Below, piece after piece: positions 11,891-23,277 of a DNA stretch of 64,000 bases. Origin of the DNA: Mixophyes australis (lineage: Eukaryota; Chordata; Amphibia; Anura; Limnodynastidae); assembly GCA_036250195.1 (NCBI GenBank), contig JAVHZZ010000003.1, forward strand, positions 34,998,335-35,062,334, written 5' to 3'. A program made the position numbers and the translations under genes. Position 1 is the stretch's first letter. The number at the start of each line of letters is the position of its first letter. The notes beneath the pieces are model-generated. The model was not told the DNA's origin. It worked only from the letters and a program-made list of their open reading frames with translations, and did no database searches.

Positions 11891-12389
11891 ACCCGAACAG
11901 TGCGGATCCGACGGGATCCGAGCACTGTTCGGGTATTTCCGGCACCCCAAAAAAATTAAAGTGAGGCTCTGACATCCAAGTCTCGCGTCGGATCTCGCGA
12001 GACTCGGATTGCATAAATTCCCCGCTCGCGGCCGCCATCTTCAGTCGGGCTCAGATCATTGAAGAGTGAGGTTGTAGTTTTAGTGGTGCTCCGTCCTGTG
12101 TCCTGTGTCCTGTCACTCTGTCCTGCTTAATATCCAGTGGTTACTTGTTCCTGTGCTCTGTCCTGCTGATCAGTCCAGTGGTGCTTTTTTCCAGTGCTCT
12201 GTCCTGCTGAGTCCAGTGGTGCTTTGTCCAGTGGTGCTGTGTCCTGTGCTCTGTCCTGCTGAGTCCAGTGGTGCTGTGTCCTGTGCTCTGTTCTTCTAAG
12301 GCCATTGTTGTTTTAAAAATATTAAAAAGTTATAAAAAAATACAAACAATTTTTTTAAAAAAATTATACAAAAAAAGTATAAAAATGTT

Positions 12390-13250
12390 TCTATTTTAAT
12401 ATATAAAAATACGTTCACTGTTCCTGCAGTCAAGAAATATTAGTACTGCAATATATAAAAATACGTTCACGGTTCCTGCAGTCAAAAACTATTAGTACTG
12501 CAATATATAAATACGTTCACTGTTCCTGCAGTCAAAAACTATTAGTACTGCAATATATAAATAAGTTCACTGTTCCTGCAGTCAAAAACTATTAGTACTG
12601 CAATATATAAAAATACGTTCACTGTTCCTGCAGTCAAGAAATATTAGTACTGCAATATTTTACTACGTTCACTGTTCCTGCAGTCAAGAAATATTAGTAC
12701 TGCAATATTTTACTACGTTCACTGTTCCTGCAGTCAAGAAATATTAGTACTGCAATATATAAAAATACGTTCACGGTTCCTGCAGTCAAAAACTATTAGT
12801 ACTGCAATATATAAATACGTTCACTGTTCCTGCAGTCAAAAACTATTAGTACTGCAATATATAAATAAGTTCACTCTTCCTGCAGTCAAAAACTATTAGT
12901 ACTGCAATATATAAAAATACGTTCACTGTTCCTGCAGTCAAGAAATATTAGTACTGCAATATTTTACTACGTTCACTGTTCCTGCAGTCAAGAAATATTA
13001 GTACTGCAATATTTTACTACGTTCACTGTTCCTGCAGTCAAGAAATATTAGTACTGCAATATATAAATACGTTCACTGTTCCTGCAGTCAAGAAATTTTA
13101 GTACTGCAATATATAAAAATACGTTCACTGTTCCTGCAGTCAAGAAATATTAGTACTGCAATATTACTCTACGTTCACTGTTCCTGCAGTCAAGAAATAT
13201 TAGTACTGCAATATTACTCTACGTTTACTGTTCCTGCAGTCAAAAATATT
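12390..13250 (+). repeat. ~52-bp tandem array with higher-order pattern
   Basis: About 16 units of TACGTTCACTGTTCCTGCAG, TCAAGAAATATTAGTACTGC and an AT-rich linker. The linker varies (ATATATAAAAATACG, ATATATAAATACG, ATATATAAATAAG, ATTTTACTACG, ATTACTCTACG), and a run of six variants starting near 12450 recurs in order from about 12755. The array lies in the transposase 5' leader. Confidence 0.93.
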
Positions 13251-13271
13251 AGTACCAGAGATTAAACTATA

Positions 13272-16200
13272 ATGGAGTACAAAAATTTAGAGGATAAAGT
13301 AGGGAAAGATCAAGAACCACTTCCTCCTAATGCTGAAGCTGCTGTCACTAGTCATGACATAGACGATGAAATGCCATCAACGTCGTCTGCCAAGGGCGAT
13401 GCCCAATCTCCTAGTAGAGGGCATGTAAAATCCAAAAAGCCAAAGTTCACTAAAATTAGCAAAAAAAGAAAATTGAAATGATCTGAGGAGAAACGTAAAC
13501 TTGCCAATATGCCATTTACGACACGGAGTGGCAAGTAACGGCTTAGGCCCTGGCCCGTGATCATGACTAGTGGTTCAGCTTCACCCAAGGATCTAAGCCC
13601 TCCTCCTCCCCCCCCTCTAAAAAATTTAAGAGAGTTAAGCTGTCATCAACAACACAGCAAACAACTCTGCCTTCTAAACAGAGGGCATCACAAATCCCCA
13701 AGGCGAGTCCAAGGGTGTTGGTGGTTGTGAAGCCTGACCTTCCCATCACTGTACGGGAAGAGGTGGCTCCTTCCACCATTTGCAGCACGCCCTCTGCATA
13801 TGCTGGAAGGATCACCCACAGTCCAGTTACAGATATGGCTAATGAAGGTGTCAATGTTGTACACCGGGAGGAGGATATTGATGTAGCTGGCACTGAGGAG
13901 GAACTTGACGAGGAGGATGCTGATGTGGTTATCTTAAATGAGGCACCAGGGGGGGAAACAGTTGTTGTCCATGGGATGAAAAAGCCCATCATCATGCCTG
14001 GCCAGAAGACCAAAAAATGCACCTCTTTGGTCTGGAGTTATTTTTATCCCAATCCGGACAACAAATGTATGGCCATATGTAGCTTATGTAAAGCTCAAAT
14101 AAGCAGGGGTAAGGGTCTTGGGCACCTAGGGACATTCTCCCTTTTACGTCACCTGAAGAACCTTCATAATTCAGTGTTTAGTTCAGGACCTGTGGCTAGG
14201 ACCGTCAGCAGTCCAGGGACACCTAAATCCCTTGGTCCTGTTGTATACACACCAGCAACACCCTCCTCGTCAACTTCCTCCACGATCTCCATCAGAGATA
14301 GTCCTGCAGGCCATGTCACCGGCATGACTGAGTCCTCTTCAATCCGGGATTCTTCCGGAGGATCCTGCAGCGGTACGCCTACTACTGCCGCTGCTGCTGT
14401 TGCTGTTGGTAGTCGGTCATCTTCCCAGAGGGGAAGTCGCAAGAACGCTACATCTTTCACCAAACAGTTGACCGTACAACAGTCATTTGCCATGAGCACG
14501 AAGTACGACAGTAGTCATCCTATTGCAAAGCGGATAACTGCGGCCGTAACAGCTATGTTGGTGTTAGACGTGCGTCAGGTGTCTGCCATCAGTGGAGTGG
14601 GATTTAGACGGTTGATGGAGGTATTGTGTCCCCGGTATCAAATCCCGTCTAGATTCCACTTCACTAAGCAGGCGATACCCAGGATGTACAGAGAAGTACG
14701 AAAAAGTGTCCTCAGTGCTCTGAAAAATGCGGTTGTACCCACTGTCCACTTAACCACGGACATGTGGACAAGTGGTTCAGGGCAAACTAAGGACTATATG
14801 ACTGTGACAGCCCACTGGGTAGATGCATCGCCTTCCGCAGCAACAGCAGCAGCAGCTGCATCAGTAGCAGCATCTCCACAACGGCTGCTCGTTCCAAGGC
14901 AGGCAATGTTGTGTATCACTGGTTTTAATAAGAGGCACAACGCTGACAACCTCTTAGAGAAACTGAGGGAAATAATCTCGCAGTGGCTTACCCCACTTAG
15001 ACTCTCCTGGGGATTTGTGGTGTCAGACAACGCCAGTAACATTGTGCGGACATTACATATGGGCAATTTCCAGCACGTCCCATGTTTTGCCCACACAAAA
15101 AAATTTGGTGGTGCAGCATTACCTGAAGAGTGACAGGGGTGTGCAGGATATGCTTGCGGTGGCCCGCAAAATTGCTGGACACTTTCGGCATTCTGCCAGT
15201 GCCTACCGCAGACTCGAGCAACATCAAAAAAGGCTGAACCTGCCCTGCCATCACCTCAAACAAGAGGTTGTGACGCGCTGGAACTCCACCCTCTATATGC
15301 TGCAGAGGATGGAGGAGCAGCAAAAGGCCATTCAAGCCTACACAGCCACCTACGACATAGGCAAAGGAGTGGGGATGCGCCTGAGTCAAGCGCAGTGGAG
15401 ACTGATTTCCGTGTTGTGCAAGGTTCTCCAGCTGTTTGAACTTGCCACACGAGAAGTCAGTTCCGACACTTCCAGCTTGAGTCAGGTGATTCCCCTGATC
15501 AGGCTGTTGCAGAAGCAGCTGGAGAAAGTGAGTGAGGAGCTGTTAAAGCATTGCGATTCCACAAAGCATGTAGCTCTTGTGGATGAAGCCCTTCGTACGC
15601 TTTGCCAGGATCCGAGGGTGGTCACTCTTTTAAAGTCAGAGGAATACATTCTGGCCACCGTGTTCGATCCTCGGTTTAAAGCGTATGTTGTGTCTCTGTT
15701 TCCGGCGGACACAAGTCTACAGCGGTGCAAAGACCTGCTGGTCAGGAGATTGTCCTCTGAAGAGGACCGTGACATGCCAACAGCTCCTCCTTCATTTTCT
15801 TCCACACCTGTGGCTGCGAGGTAAAAGCTGAGTTTTCCTAAATGACCCGCTGGCGGGGATGCTGAGAATATCTGGTCCGGACTGAAGGACCTGCCATCCA
15901 ATGCAGACATGTCTACTGTCGCTGCATTGGATGCTGTCACCATTGAAAAAATGGTGGAGGATTACTTTGCTGACACCATCCAAGTAGACATGTCAGACAG
16001 TCCTTATTTTTACTGGCAGGAAAAAAAGGCAGTTTGGAAGCCCCTGTACAAACTGGCTCTATTTTACCTGAGTTGTCCCCCCTCCAGTGTGTACTCAGAA
16101 AGAGTTTTTAGTGCAGCGGGGAACCTGGTCAGTGAGCGGCGAAGGAAGTTGCTTCCGCAGAATGTTGAGAAGATGATGTTCATAAAAATGAATTATCAAT

Positions 16201-16361
16201 TCTTGAATCAAGACCAGCACTGACCTCCAGAGACTACAGAGGGACCTGTGATTGTGGAGTCCAGCGGGGACGAATTGATAATGTGTGAGGATGAGGAAGT
16301 ACACACTGAAGGGGGCGAGGAATCAGAGGATGAGGATGAGGATGACATCTTGCCTCAGTAG
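13272..16361 (+). pseudogene. hAT2 transposase, nearly complete but broken
   Basis: The coding region runs from ATG at 13272 (MEYKN) to TAG at 16359-16361, about 1,030 codons. It shows a BED zinc finger (C-x2-C at about 14078-14092, His pair about 14150-14170), a serine/alanine linker, RNase H-like core aspartates in TTDMW (~14761) and VSDNAS (~15026), the LPCHHLKQEVVTRWNS block (~15240), the hATC dimerisation region (YLSCPPSSVYSERVFSAAGN, ~16067) and an acidic C-terminus. Lesions: TGA at 13479-13481, TAA at 13537-13539, a frameshift in the C-run near 13600-13617, a +1 shift in an A-run near 15097-15104, and in-frame TAA 15822, TGA 15852 and TGA 16221. Each break is simple, so inactivation looks recent compared with hAT1. 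Confidence 0.9.
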
Positions 16362-16412
16362 AGCCAGTTTAGTTTGTACAGGGAGAGATGAATTGCTTTT
16401 TTGGTGTGGGGG

Positions 16413-16740
16413 CCCAAACAAACCAATCATTTCAGCCACAGTAGTTTTGTAGGCCCTGTCGCTGAAATGATTGGTTTGTTAAAGTGTGCATGTCCTATTT
16501 CAACAACATAAGGGTGGGTGGGAGGGCCCAAGGACAATTCCATCTTGAACCTCTTTTTTTTCTTTGCCAGCTCGTTTTGTGGGGGTCCAAACAAACCAAT
16601 CATTTCAGCCACAGTTTTGTAGGCCCTGTCGCTGAAATGATTGGTTTGTTAAAATGCGCATGTCCTATTTCAACAACATCAGGGTGGGTGGGAGGGCCCA
16701 AGGACAATTCCAGCTTGCACCTGTTTTTTGGCCATTATGT
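16413..16740 (+). repeat. 174-bp duplicated block with inner inverted repeats (hAT2 3' UTR)
   Basis: Two units start at 16413 and 16587. Each holds CCAATCATTTCAGC and, about 45 bp on, GCTGAAATGATTGG, followed by GTCCTATTTCAACAACAT and GGGTGGGTGGGAGGGCCCAA. Confidence 0.9.
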
Positions 16741-17147
16741 GCTCTTTGGGTCCTAGTTTTTCAAACTGCCATCCTGTCTGCCACTGCAGTGCCATTCCTA
16801 GATGGGCCACGTGTTTGTGCCGCCCACTTGTGTCGCTTACCTTAGACATCCAGCTACCTCGGTGCAACCTTTTGGACTAAAAACAATATTGTGAAGTGTG
16901 AGGTGTTCAGAATAGACTGGAAATTAGTGGAAATGAATGTTATTGAGGTTAATAATAGTGTAGGAGTGAAAAAACCCAAAAATATGGATTTTAGCACTTT
17001 TTATGCTTTTTTAAAATAAAAACGGAACCCAAAACCCAAAATCAGAACCAAAACCTTTCGTGGGGTGTTTTGGCAAAACAAATCAGAACCCAAAACCTCA
17101 AGCTAATCAGAACCCAAAACACCAAAAGTGGCCGGTGCACACCCTTA

Positions 17148-17255
17148 GTTTCAGGTAATGAAATCTATGTGTTCTAAAAGCCTTTAAGTGGCATCCAACA
17201 TTGTTGGAAATTAAAAATCCTAACGGCTTTTTTTGTAACCCTTTTTGTCATCTCT
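17148..17255 (+). repeat. Unclassified repeat copy B, right part
   Basis: Continues copy B after hAT2. TGGAAATTAAAAATCCT and TTTGTAACCC match copy A near 10675-10715. Confidence 0.7.
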
Positions 17256-17319
17256 TTTCTGAGCCTAATTTGGTGTTTTTTTCAATTTACCTTTTTCAAG
17301 TACTGTGGAGGAGCAGGAT

Positions 17320-17411
17320 TGTGGCTAGAATCTGATTGGCTGCTATGGGCAACATCTTCAGTGTTCCGTTTACCAGTGTTCCGTTTTAGAAGCTTTGAGA
17401 AATCTAGCCAA
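17320..17411. repeat. Partial copy of palindromic CCAATCAG MITE family
   Basis: CTAGAATCTGATTGGCTGCTATGGGCAAC matches one arm of the elements at 18654, 40546 and 54687. The other arm is diverged. Confidence 0.5.
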
Positions 17412-17702
17412 GATTGCTCTAGTTATTACGGAGAGAAAAATGCAGGTTTTCACCAGAGCTAGGGTTTCCCCCTAGCTATCAAAGATATCACCGGTGATAG
17501 TTTATATCATGTTTTTCATGTTTGCATAGGGAAGTCTATTTAACAAGGATGGTGGCACTGCAAGTAACACTGCTGTTCTCCCTTCTCAAGATAGCAGTAA
17601 CAGCAGATCTTTACTGCAAAAAATGCTTTCATATTTAAATAAAGCAATTTTTATTGGAATATATTAAAATTAATACAGTTTTCCCTGCTATTTTCAATTA
17701 TG

Positions 17703-17859
17703 CAGTGGCGCACGCAGGGGGGGGAGGGGGTTTCTGGGTCTTTCTAAGTGCCCACCATAGCGGCACTGTACTATACAGCAGCCGCGGCACTGTCAAAGAA
17801 GCGTCCTCGGCGGTGCTGTATTGTAAACTCCCCCCCTGACAATCCTGCGTGCGCCCCTG
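17703..17859. mobile_element. 157-bp MITE with 5-bp flanking repeat
   Basis: The ends CAGTGGCGCACGCAGG and CCTGCGTGCGCCCCTG are inverted and flanked by TTATG on both sides (17698-17702, 17860-17864). They resemble the right end of the element at 20663-20964, which also has a 5-bp flanking repeat. Confidence 0.75.
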
Positions 17860-18296
17860 TTATGCTCTCTCTATTTTTGTTTTCTATTTTTAATTTTTAT
17901 TGGAAGTGGTGGAAGTCCTGGCTTCAAGTTCCATCGCGAATGAATAAACCGCCATGCGTGCATGCTTCCAACCTGGCCTGGTGAAGTGTTCGCCCATGGC
18001 ACTGCCATACAGTATCAGGGGGGAGCTGAGTATCACTCAGATGCCCTGGGGAAATTTTAATAGTAAATTGTGGCGTATGAATATTTTCCATCACTGCGAT
18101 ATGTAGCAATAGAAAATCTTCGATAATTTGCTGCATGATGATAAATAAGGGCCTATCTACCAGAACAAATGATAATTACAGCTAAGTGTTAGCCTCGTTG
18201 TATAATCAGACTTATAGTACTTGTTACAACTCACGCAGGACAGTTTGAAAACATGTTAATGGTAGCCAACCTGAGGTTCTGGACAGCCGGACACAT

Positions 18297-18575
18297 CATT
18301 TATTTATATAGCACCACCAATTCTGCTGCGCTGTACAGAGAATATTTCTCATTCACATCAGTCTGTGCCCCAATGGAGCTTACAGTCTGAATTATCTAAC
18401 ACGCACACAGACTAAGGTTAATTTTTTCAGCAGTCAATTAACCTACTAAGATTTTGAGTGTGGGAGGAAATCGTAACATCAGTAAGAAGTACAAACTTCA
18501 CACAGATAAGGGAATCAAAGTCATGACCCCAGAGCTGTGAGATAGAAGTGTTAACCACTGAGCCACCGTGCTGCT
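18297..18575 (-). mobile_element. V-SINE copy
   Basis: On the minus strand it reads tRNA-like head (GCTCAGTGGTTAACACTTCT), a degraded V-SINE core, the TAAGCTCCATTGGGGCACAG block and the ATATAAATAAATG tail. The core is more diverged than in other copies. Confidence 0.8.
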
Positions 18576-18653
18576 CAGTTTGCCATAAACCAGCACTCAC
18601 CTGTGCTGCGTGACGTGTTTGTCACAAAAGGTTAATCAAAAACAACCACCTGG

Positions 18654-18828
18654 GGGTATATTTACTAAACTGCGGTTTTGAAAAAGTGGAGATGTTGCCT
18701 ATAGCAACCAATCAGATTCTAGCTGTCATTTATTTAGTTCATTCTACAAAATGACAGCTAGAATCTGATTGGTTGCTATAGGCAACATCTCCACTTTTTC
18801 AAAACCGCAGTTTAGTAAATCTAGTCCC
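18654..18828. mobile_element. Palindromic MITE, CCAATCAG family
   Basis: The arms are near-perfect inverted repeats, TTACTAAACTGCGGTTTTGA and GTTGCCTATAGCAACCAATC with their complements. Flanking TGG may be a 3-bp target duplication. Same family as 40546, 54687 and 63477. Confidence 0.85.
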
Positions 18829-19734
18829 TGGTCTGTTTAAAAATCATTTAAACTGTCCCTGTCTGCCCCACACACTAACTTTGCCTTACCAATTATGTCA
18901 CAACCAAGGTTTTTTGTGAAGAGCTGACACTCTTACTCAGGAAGTCTTCAGATCTCCATTTAAACTAATTTATCAAAATTTACTTTCATCAGAGATATCA
19001 TAAACCAAGTGATCTCCCCTGACCTAGAGTAATCATAAACCAAATGATCTCCTCTGTTTTAACTATGTAGTCATCTAATGCCAAGCTAAGTCTGACAAGT
19101 GTATTCATAAGAACACAGAGATATTAACTTATAAAGTGTAATTTAATATGGAAAATAAATCCACAATGTTTAAGATGAAATACAATTAACAAAATAAAAC
19201 AATATAATACAATGCCCATTTCAGCGTATGTCGCTTACTTTATTGAAATGATGAACTGCTCAGCTGAGCAGCGTCTTATAGATTTATTATGCAGATTTGT
19301 CACTGCCTCACATTTGATACAACTCCAGGCAGTACAAAACAGTGATGTCGCATTAGCAATACAAACAGAATAACATTACACAGAATGGCAAAATATAAAT
19401 ATACAATGTAGTGCAAATGTATCCTAGTGTTGTTCTTTGAATTTAATGAAACACAATGCTCTAGGGCTCAGAATTCTGCTATTAATACAGTCGTACAGTA
19501 TATCAGGTTTTCATTATTAATACTGTTAAGAGAAAGCAACAAGTCAAAAGAAGTAGTTTACAAAAAATAATAGGCAAGTAAAATAAGATGGATTTCACAA
19601 ATTATTTGCTGTATTGCACAAGCAGTGGCGTAAAGTAATGCAATATGTAACTGAATGTATGACTGTTCTTCTTAATCTCGGGGCTTGATCACACCTATTT
19701 GCTGTTACTGAGATATTTAGGCACTAACACCTGA
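18829..19734. other. Unassigned AT-rich non-coding stretch
   Basis: I see nothing recognisable apart from short A/T runs. Confidence 0.45.
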
Positions 19735-19993
19735 TAACTGAATGACTGAACGAATGAATGAATTAATGAATGAATGACCGACCGAATGAATGACCGACCG
19801 AATGAATGAATGAATGACCGACCGACCGACCAAATGAATGAATGACCGACCGAATTAATGAATGAATTAATGAATGAATGACCGACCGACCGACCGAATG
19901 ACTGACCGACCAACCAAATGAATGAATGACCAACCGAATAAATGAATGAATTAATGAATGAATGACCGTCCAACCGAATGAATGAATAAATGA
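19735..19993. repeat. Tetranucleotide microsatellite (GAAT/GACC mixed)
   Basis: Interspersed GAAT, GACC and CGAC tetramers form about 260 bp. The minus-strand frame rich in HSF and SFIRS across it is a by-product. Confidence 0.95.
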
Positions 19994-20406
19994 GTGGTTT
20001 CTTAAAGGCTTTAAAAATGTCTCTACCTATTTCCTATGCTGTAAGGTGTGGTACTGGTACCAAAAGACTGAGATATTAAAAACTGCAACATTTCAAATGA
20101 GCATGAAAACACGTTCAAATGCAAATAAATTATTTTTAAAAATGGGTAGCGTGCCCCAAATCAGTAACCAGCCAAGTGCTAGACAATATGGGCTAGTTTC
20201 CACTATAACAGACTATGAGCATTGTGTTCCACTGCTAGACAAGCCCCAGGATAGTCAGAGCAGGACCTGCCCTCTATGGGGCTATGGGCAGTTGGTGCTG
20301 AAAAAACTGGGGTTTTACCCAGCTCCCCTGAAGGAGGTTAGGGTAATTAACATGATTGAGACCCATGGACTGGGCATGCTAATGGTTCCTGTACTATGTA
20401 CAGTAT

Positions 20407-20407
<1 letters not shown>

Positions 20408-20458
<51 letters not shown>
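20408..20458. repeat. (AT)n microsatellite
   Basis: About 24 uninterrupted AT dinucleotides are followed by an A-rich run. Confidence 0.97.
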
Positions 20459-20463
<5 letters not shown>

Positions 20464-20662
20464 AAATACACATACACAATTTAAAAAAAAAGATTAATTG
20501 GATAAAATACTTCCAAAACTTTGTTCAACTCGTTAATAAAATAAAAAAAGATCTTTTCCCAATCACATCCAGCATAGGCAAATGCTTGTGATTAGCCCTG
20601 GGGGAAGGGTAATCCTGTGTACTCCTGGCTTTAGTCATTCCAGGTCAGACACTAGTAATGTG

Positions 20663-20964
20663 CATAGGCAAACCGGGTGGGGGGGGTTCCCTAGTGCCAG
20701 GAAACCCACCTCCAGGCCTGGGGCACTGTATAATTGAGGTGGCTGGATCCTGCCCCCGCTTCACACGGCTCTTCTCAAAATGAGAGAGCTGCGTGCACCT
20801 AACAGTAGTGCACACAGCATTGCCCATGTATATTATGGGGATAGGGAGAGTTGGAGAGCAGCCAAGCACTCTCTAAAATTATAGCCACGCCCCCATGCAT
20901 ACTGGTCACGCCCATTGGCGGCGTGGTGTGGAAACCCCCCCTGCAAATCCTGCGTTTGCCCCTG
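20663..20964. mobile_element. 302-bp DNA element with 5-bp flanking repeat
   Basis: CATAGGCAAACC at the left and CGTTTGCCCCTG at the right are imperfect inverted ends, flanked by ATGTG at 20658-20662 and 20965-20969. It is paralogous to 246-492 and related at its ends to 17703-17859. Confidence 0.75.
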
Positions 20965-20969
20965 ATGTG

Positions 20970-21654
20970 TGCAGGAGTCATTTTATTTGTTGGGATCTTT
21001 CTTTTTTCCCCATTTGTGATATGAAGGGTCAAGAAAGAGGAAATATATGTTTTTGTATCCATTTCGAGACTGATGATTAAATAAACAAGTTCTTTTTTTT
21101 ATATTTAATAAAGTGGTGGACGAGGCTTTATAGAACTAGTTTCATCATTCACACTTTTTTTGAAACTCATGTATGTGTCTCTACTTTTTTTTTTTACTCT
21201 TTTAGTATATAAAGGGTAGAGATCTTAGGGACCCATGTCCACTATATTCAGAACACAAGAGCAGCAGAGTTGCCATTGTACTTTCTGGGAGAGACTGGAA
21301 CATTGTTTTGTGCACTACTCTCTCAAAGAGACATCAGCCTTGTGCTGACCAGCTTGGTCGTGGCACACGGGGGCTCACCTCCCAACTTTACAGCTCCCTG
21401 CACGGAGACAGGAGGTGTGGCCACGTCACAATGGAGGCATGGCCAGACCGCCAGGAGTGTGCCCAGGTAGAATCGTTTGCCCCTCCTCCAGTGGGAGGTG
21501 CGGGTGACACCCAGTCAATGCAGAGCAGCAATGAACCTCCCAACTTTCTGACCTACAGGACAAAGATGTCCGCACAGTGCCTAAATCTGGACAGAATCCA
21601 GCCCAAGCGGTCTAGTGCTGGTTGAGAATTTTTGGGGTGAAATGGTGTCCATTT
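20970..21654. other. Unassigned non-coding stretch
   Basis: Nothing recognisable. Short frames near 21270-21625 lack any domain or splice-supported structure. Confidence 0.4.
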
Positions 21655-22018
21655 ATAATTATCATCATTACCATTTATTTATATAGCACCACTGATTCTG
21701 CAGCGCTGTACAGAGAACTCACTTACATCAGTCCCTGCCCCATTGGAGCTTACAGTCTAAATTCCCTAACATACACACACACACACACACAGACAGACAC
21801 ACAGACAGAGAGAGACAGAGAGAGAGAGAGAGAGACTAGGGTCAATTTTCTTAGCAGCCAATTAACCTACTAGTATGTTTATGGATTGTGGGAGGAAACT
21901 GGAGCACTCGGAGGAAACCCACGAAAACACGGGGAGAACATACAAACTCCACACAGATAAGGCCATGGTCGGGAATTGAACTTATGACCCCAGCGCTGTA
22001 AGTCAGAAGTGCTGCCCC
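21655..22018 (-). mobile_element. V-SINE copy, 5' end degraded
   Basis: The minus strand carries the V-SINE core (GTGTTTTCGTGGGTTTCCTC, CCTCCCACAATCCATAAACA), an expanded CT/GT microsatellite, the TAAGCTCCAATGGGGCAGGG block and the GCTATATAAATAAATGG tail. The tRNA-like head is only partly present. Confidence 0.85.
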
Positions 22019-22036
22019 AATATTATCATTAATTAC

Positions 22037-22456
22037 AAGTTAACCCGTGCATGATATTCATGCATTCTAGTCAAATCAAGCTACTTAAGGTGTTAAAAAG
22101 GTTCTTGTCATGCATTTGGGCCATAGCCCAGGCCTCAACCACCAACCACTCCCCACTGTCACCCCCGGCAACCACCAACCACTCCCAACTGTCACTTCTC
22201 CTTCAAGAAATATATATAGATTTTTTTTAAATCTTTATAAACACTTTTAACAATTAACAAATTAAATTAACAAATTAAAAACATCTTAGTATACCAAATT
22301 TCAGCCCTTTCTGAATTTTTTTTTCCACACACACTAAAAATTTAGTAGGTCAGTGTATAACTCCACCCAGCAGGTGGCGCTGCAGCTTGGTTTTATTTTT
22401 TCCACACACACAGGCAGACTAACACACGCCACTAGACATTTATATTATAGATTATT
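22037..22456. repeat. Possible retroposon fragment (AACCCGTGC type)
   Basis: It starts with TTAACCCGTGCATGATATTC and ends near CACACGCCACTAGACATT and TATATTATAGATTA, a pattern I associate with short interspersed retroposon or LINE tails. Class is uncertain. Confidence 0.35.
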
Positions 22457-22971
22457 AAGTATGGTGGTAATAATTATGCGCACCAGATAATATCTTGTTT
22501 GTTCAACTTATCAAATTTTGGTTCTCACACCTTTTCTCAGGACATCATCAAGGATCTCAAAATATGCACCAGGAACAACAGAATATGAAAGAAACCAGAA
22601 ACAGTACATTACCTTAATTAAACCTGTGCCTTGCACCCAGTGATATGTTTACACGTACCCAACAAAAATAAATATAAAAATATGCTTGACAACGTCAATC
22701 AGTGTTGACCAAAAGTGTGTAGGAATCCAAAACCATACAACACAATGGAAATCCAAGGACCAATCGTAGTGCCAATAGTAAGGGGCACTATATATATATA
22801 TTCATTTTCAGCAGTGCAGTGCATATGAGGACTGTTTTATTACAGGTGGGTGGGCAAATGGACTCAAAGAAAAATGTAAAAAAATTAACGTTGTAATGTC
22901 TGTTCCTGTGCACTGGGAGGGGCAAACGAAGGAGTTTTCTGGTGCCCCATGGGTGTTCTTCATAAAGACTA
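22457..22971. other. Unassigned non-coding stretch
   Basis: Nothing recognisable on either strand. Confidence 0.4.
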
Positions 22972-22979
22972 CACAAAAG

Positions 22980-23148
22980 CAGGGGCAGGCTGGGCTGGCG
23001 GGCTGGAGGGCATTTGCCCCTCGTGCTTGTCCCATAATGGGCTACCTGGGTCTGGGTCAATGGGCCACCTGCATTTTTATCATTTAAAATAGGCTGCTGA
23101 GTCGAACGAGTCTTGCCCCCCGGGCTGAAATTTGCCAGCCCTCCCCTG
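22980..23148. mobile_element. 169-bp hAT MITE
   Basis: The ends CAGGGGCAGGCTGGGCTGGC and GCCAGCCCTCCCCTG are flanked by an exact 8-bp duplication CACAAAAG (22972-22979, 23149-23156). Confidence 0.88.
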
Positions 23149-23277
23149 CACAAAAGATAAAGTTGTTCCAATATGAAAATATAGAATTCTCAAAGAAATA
23201 CAATACTCATAAGTTCCTATGTCACAACATCACTGTTTGATTCTATCCTTCCTTAGTGTGTGTCAGTGGAGTTACAT

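Larger units (their letters stand above)
11853..17147 (+). mobile_element. hAT2: full-length hAT transposon, 5.3 kb
   Basis: The ends are TAGAGGTGAGC and GTGCACACCCTTA (imperfect inverted repeats, about 8 of 11 matching). They are flanked by an exact 8-bp duplication GTTTCAGG (11845-11852, 17148-17155). The order inside is: subterminal hairpins, a ~52-bp tandem array, a nearly complete transposase gene, a 174-bp duplicated block, and an AACCCAAAAC-rich 3' end. It belongs to the same family as hAT1 but is better preserved. Confidence 0.93.

Noticed and set aside
5530..17147. hAT1 and hAT2 as one tandem duplication of a transposon
   Set aside because: They sit at different points of the duplicated host sequence, have different target duplications and differ in internal arrays and sequence, so they are separate insertions.
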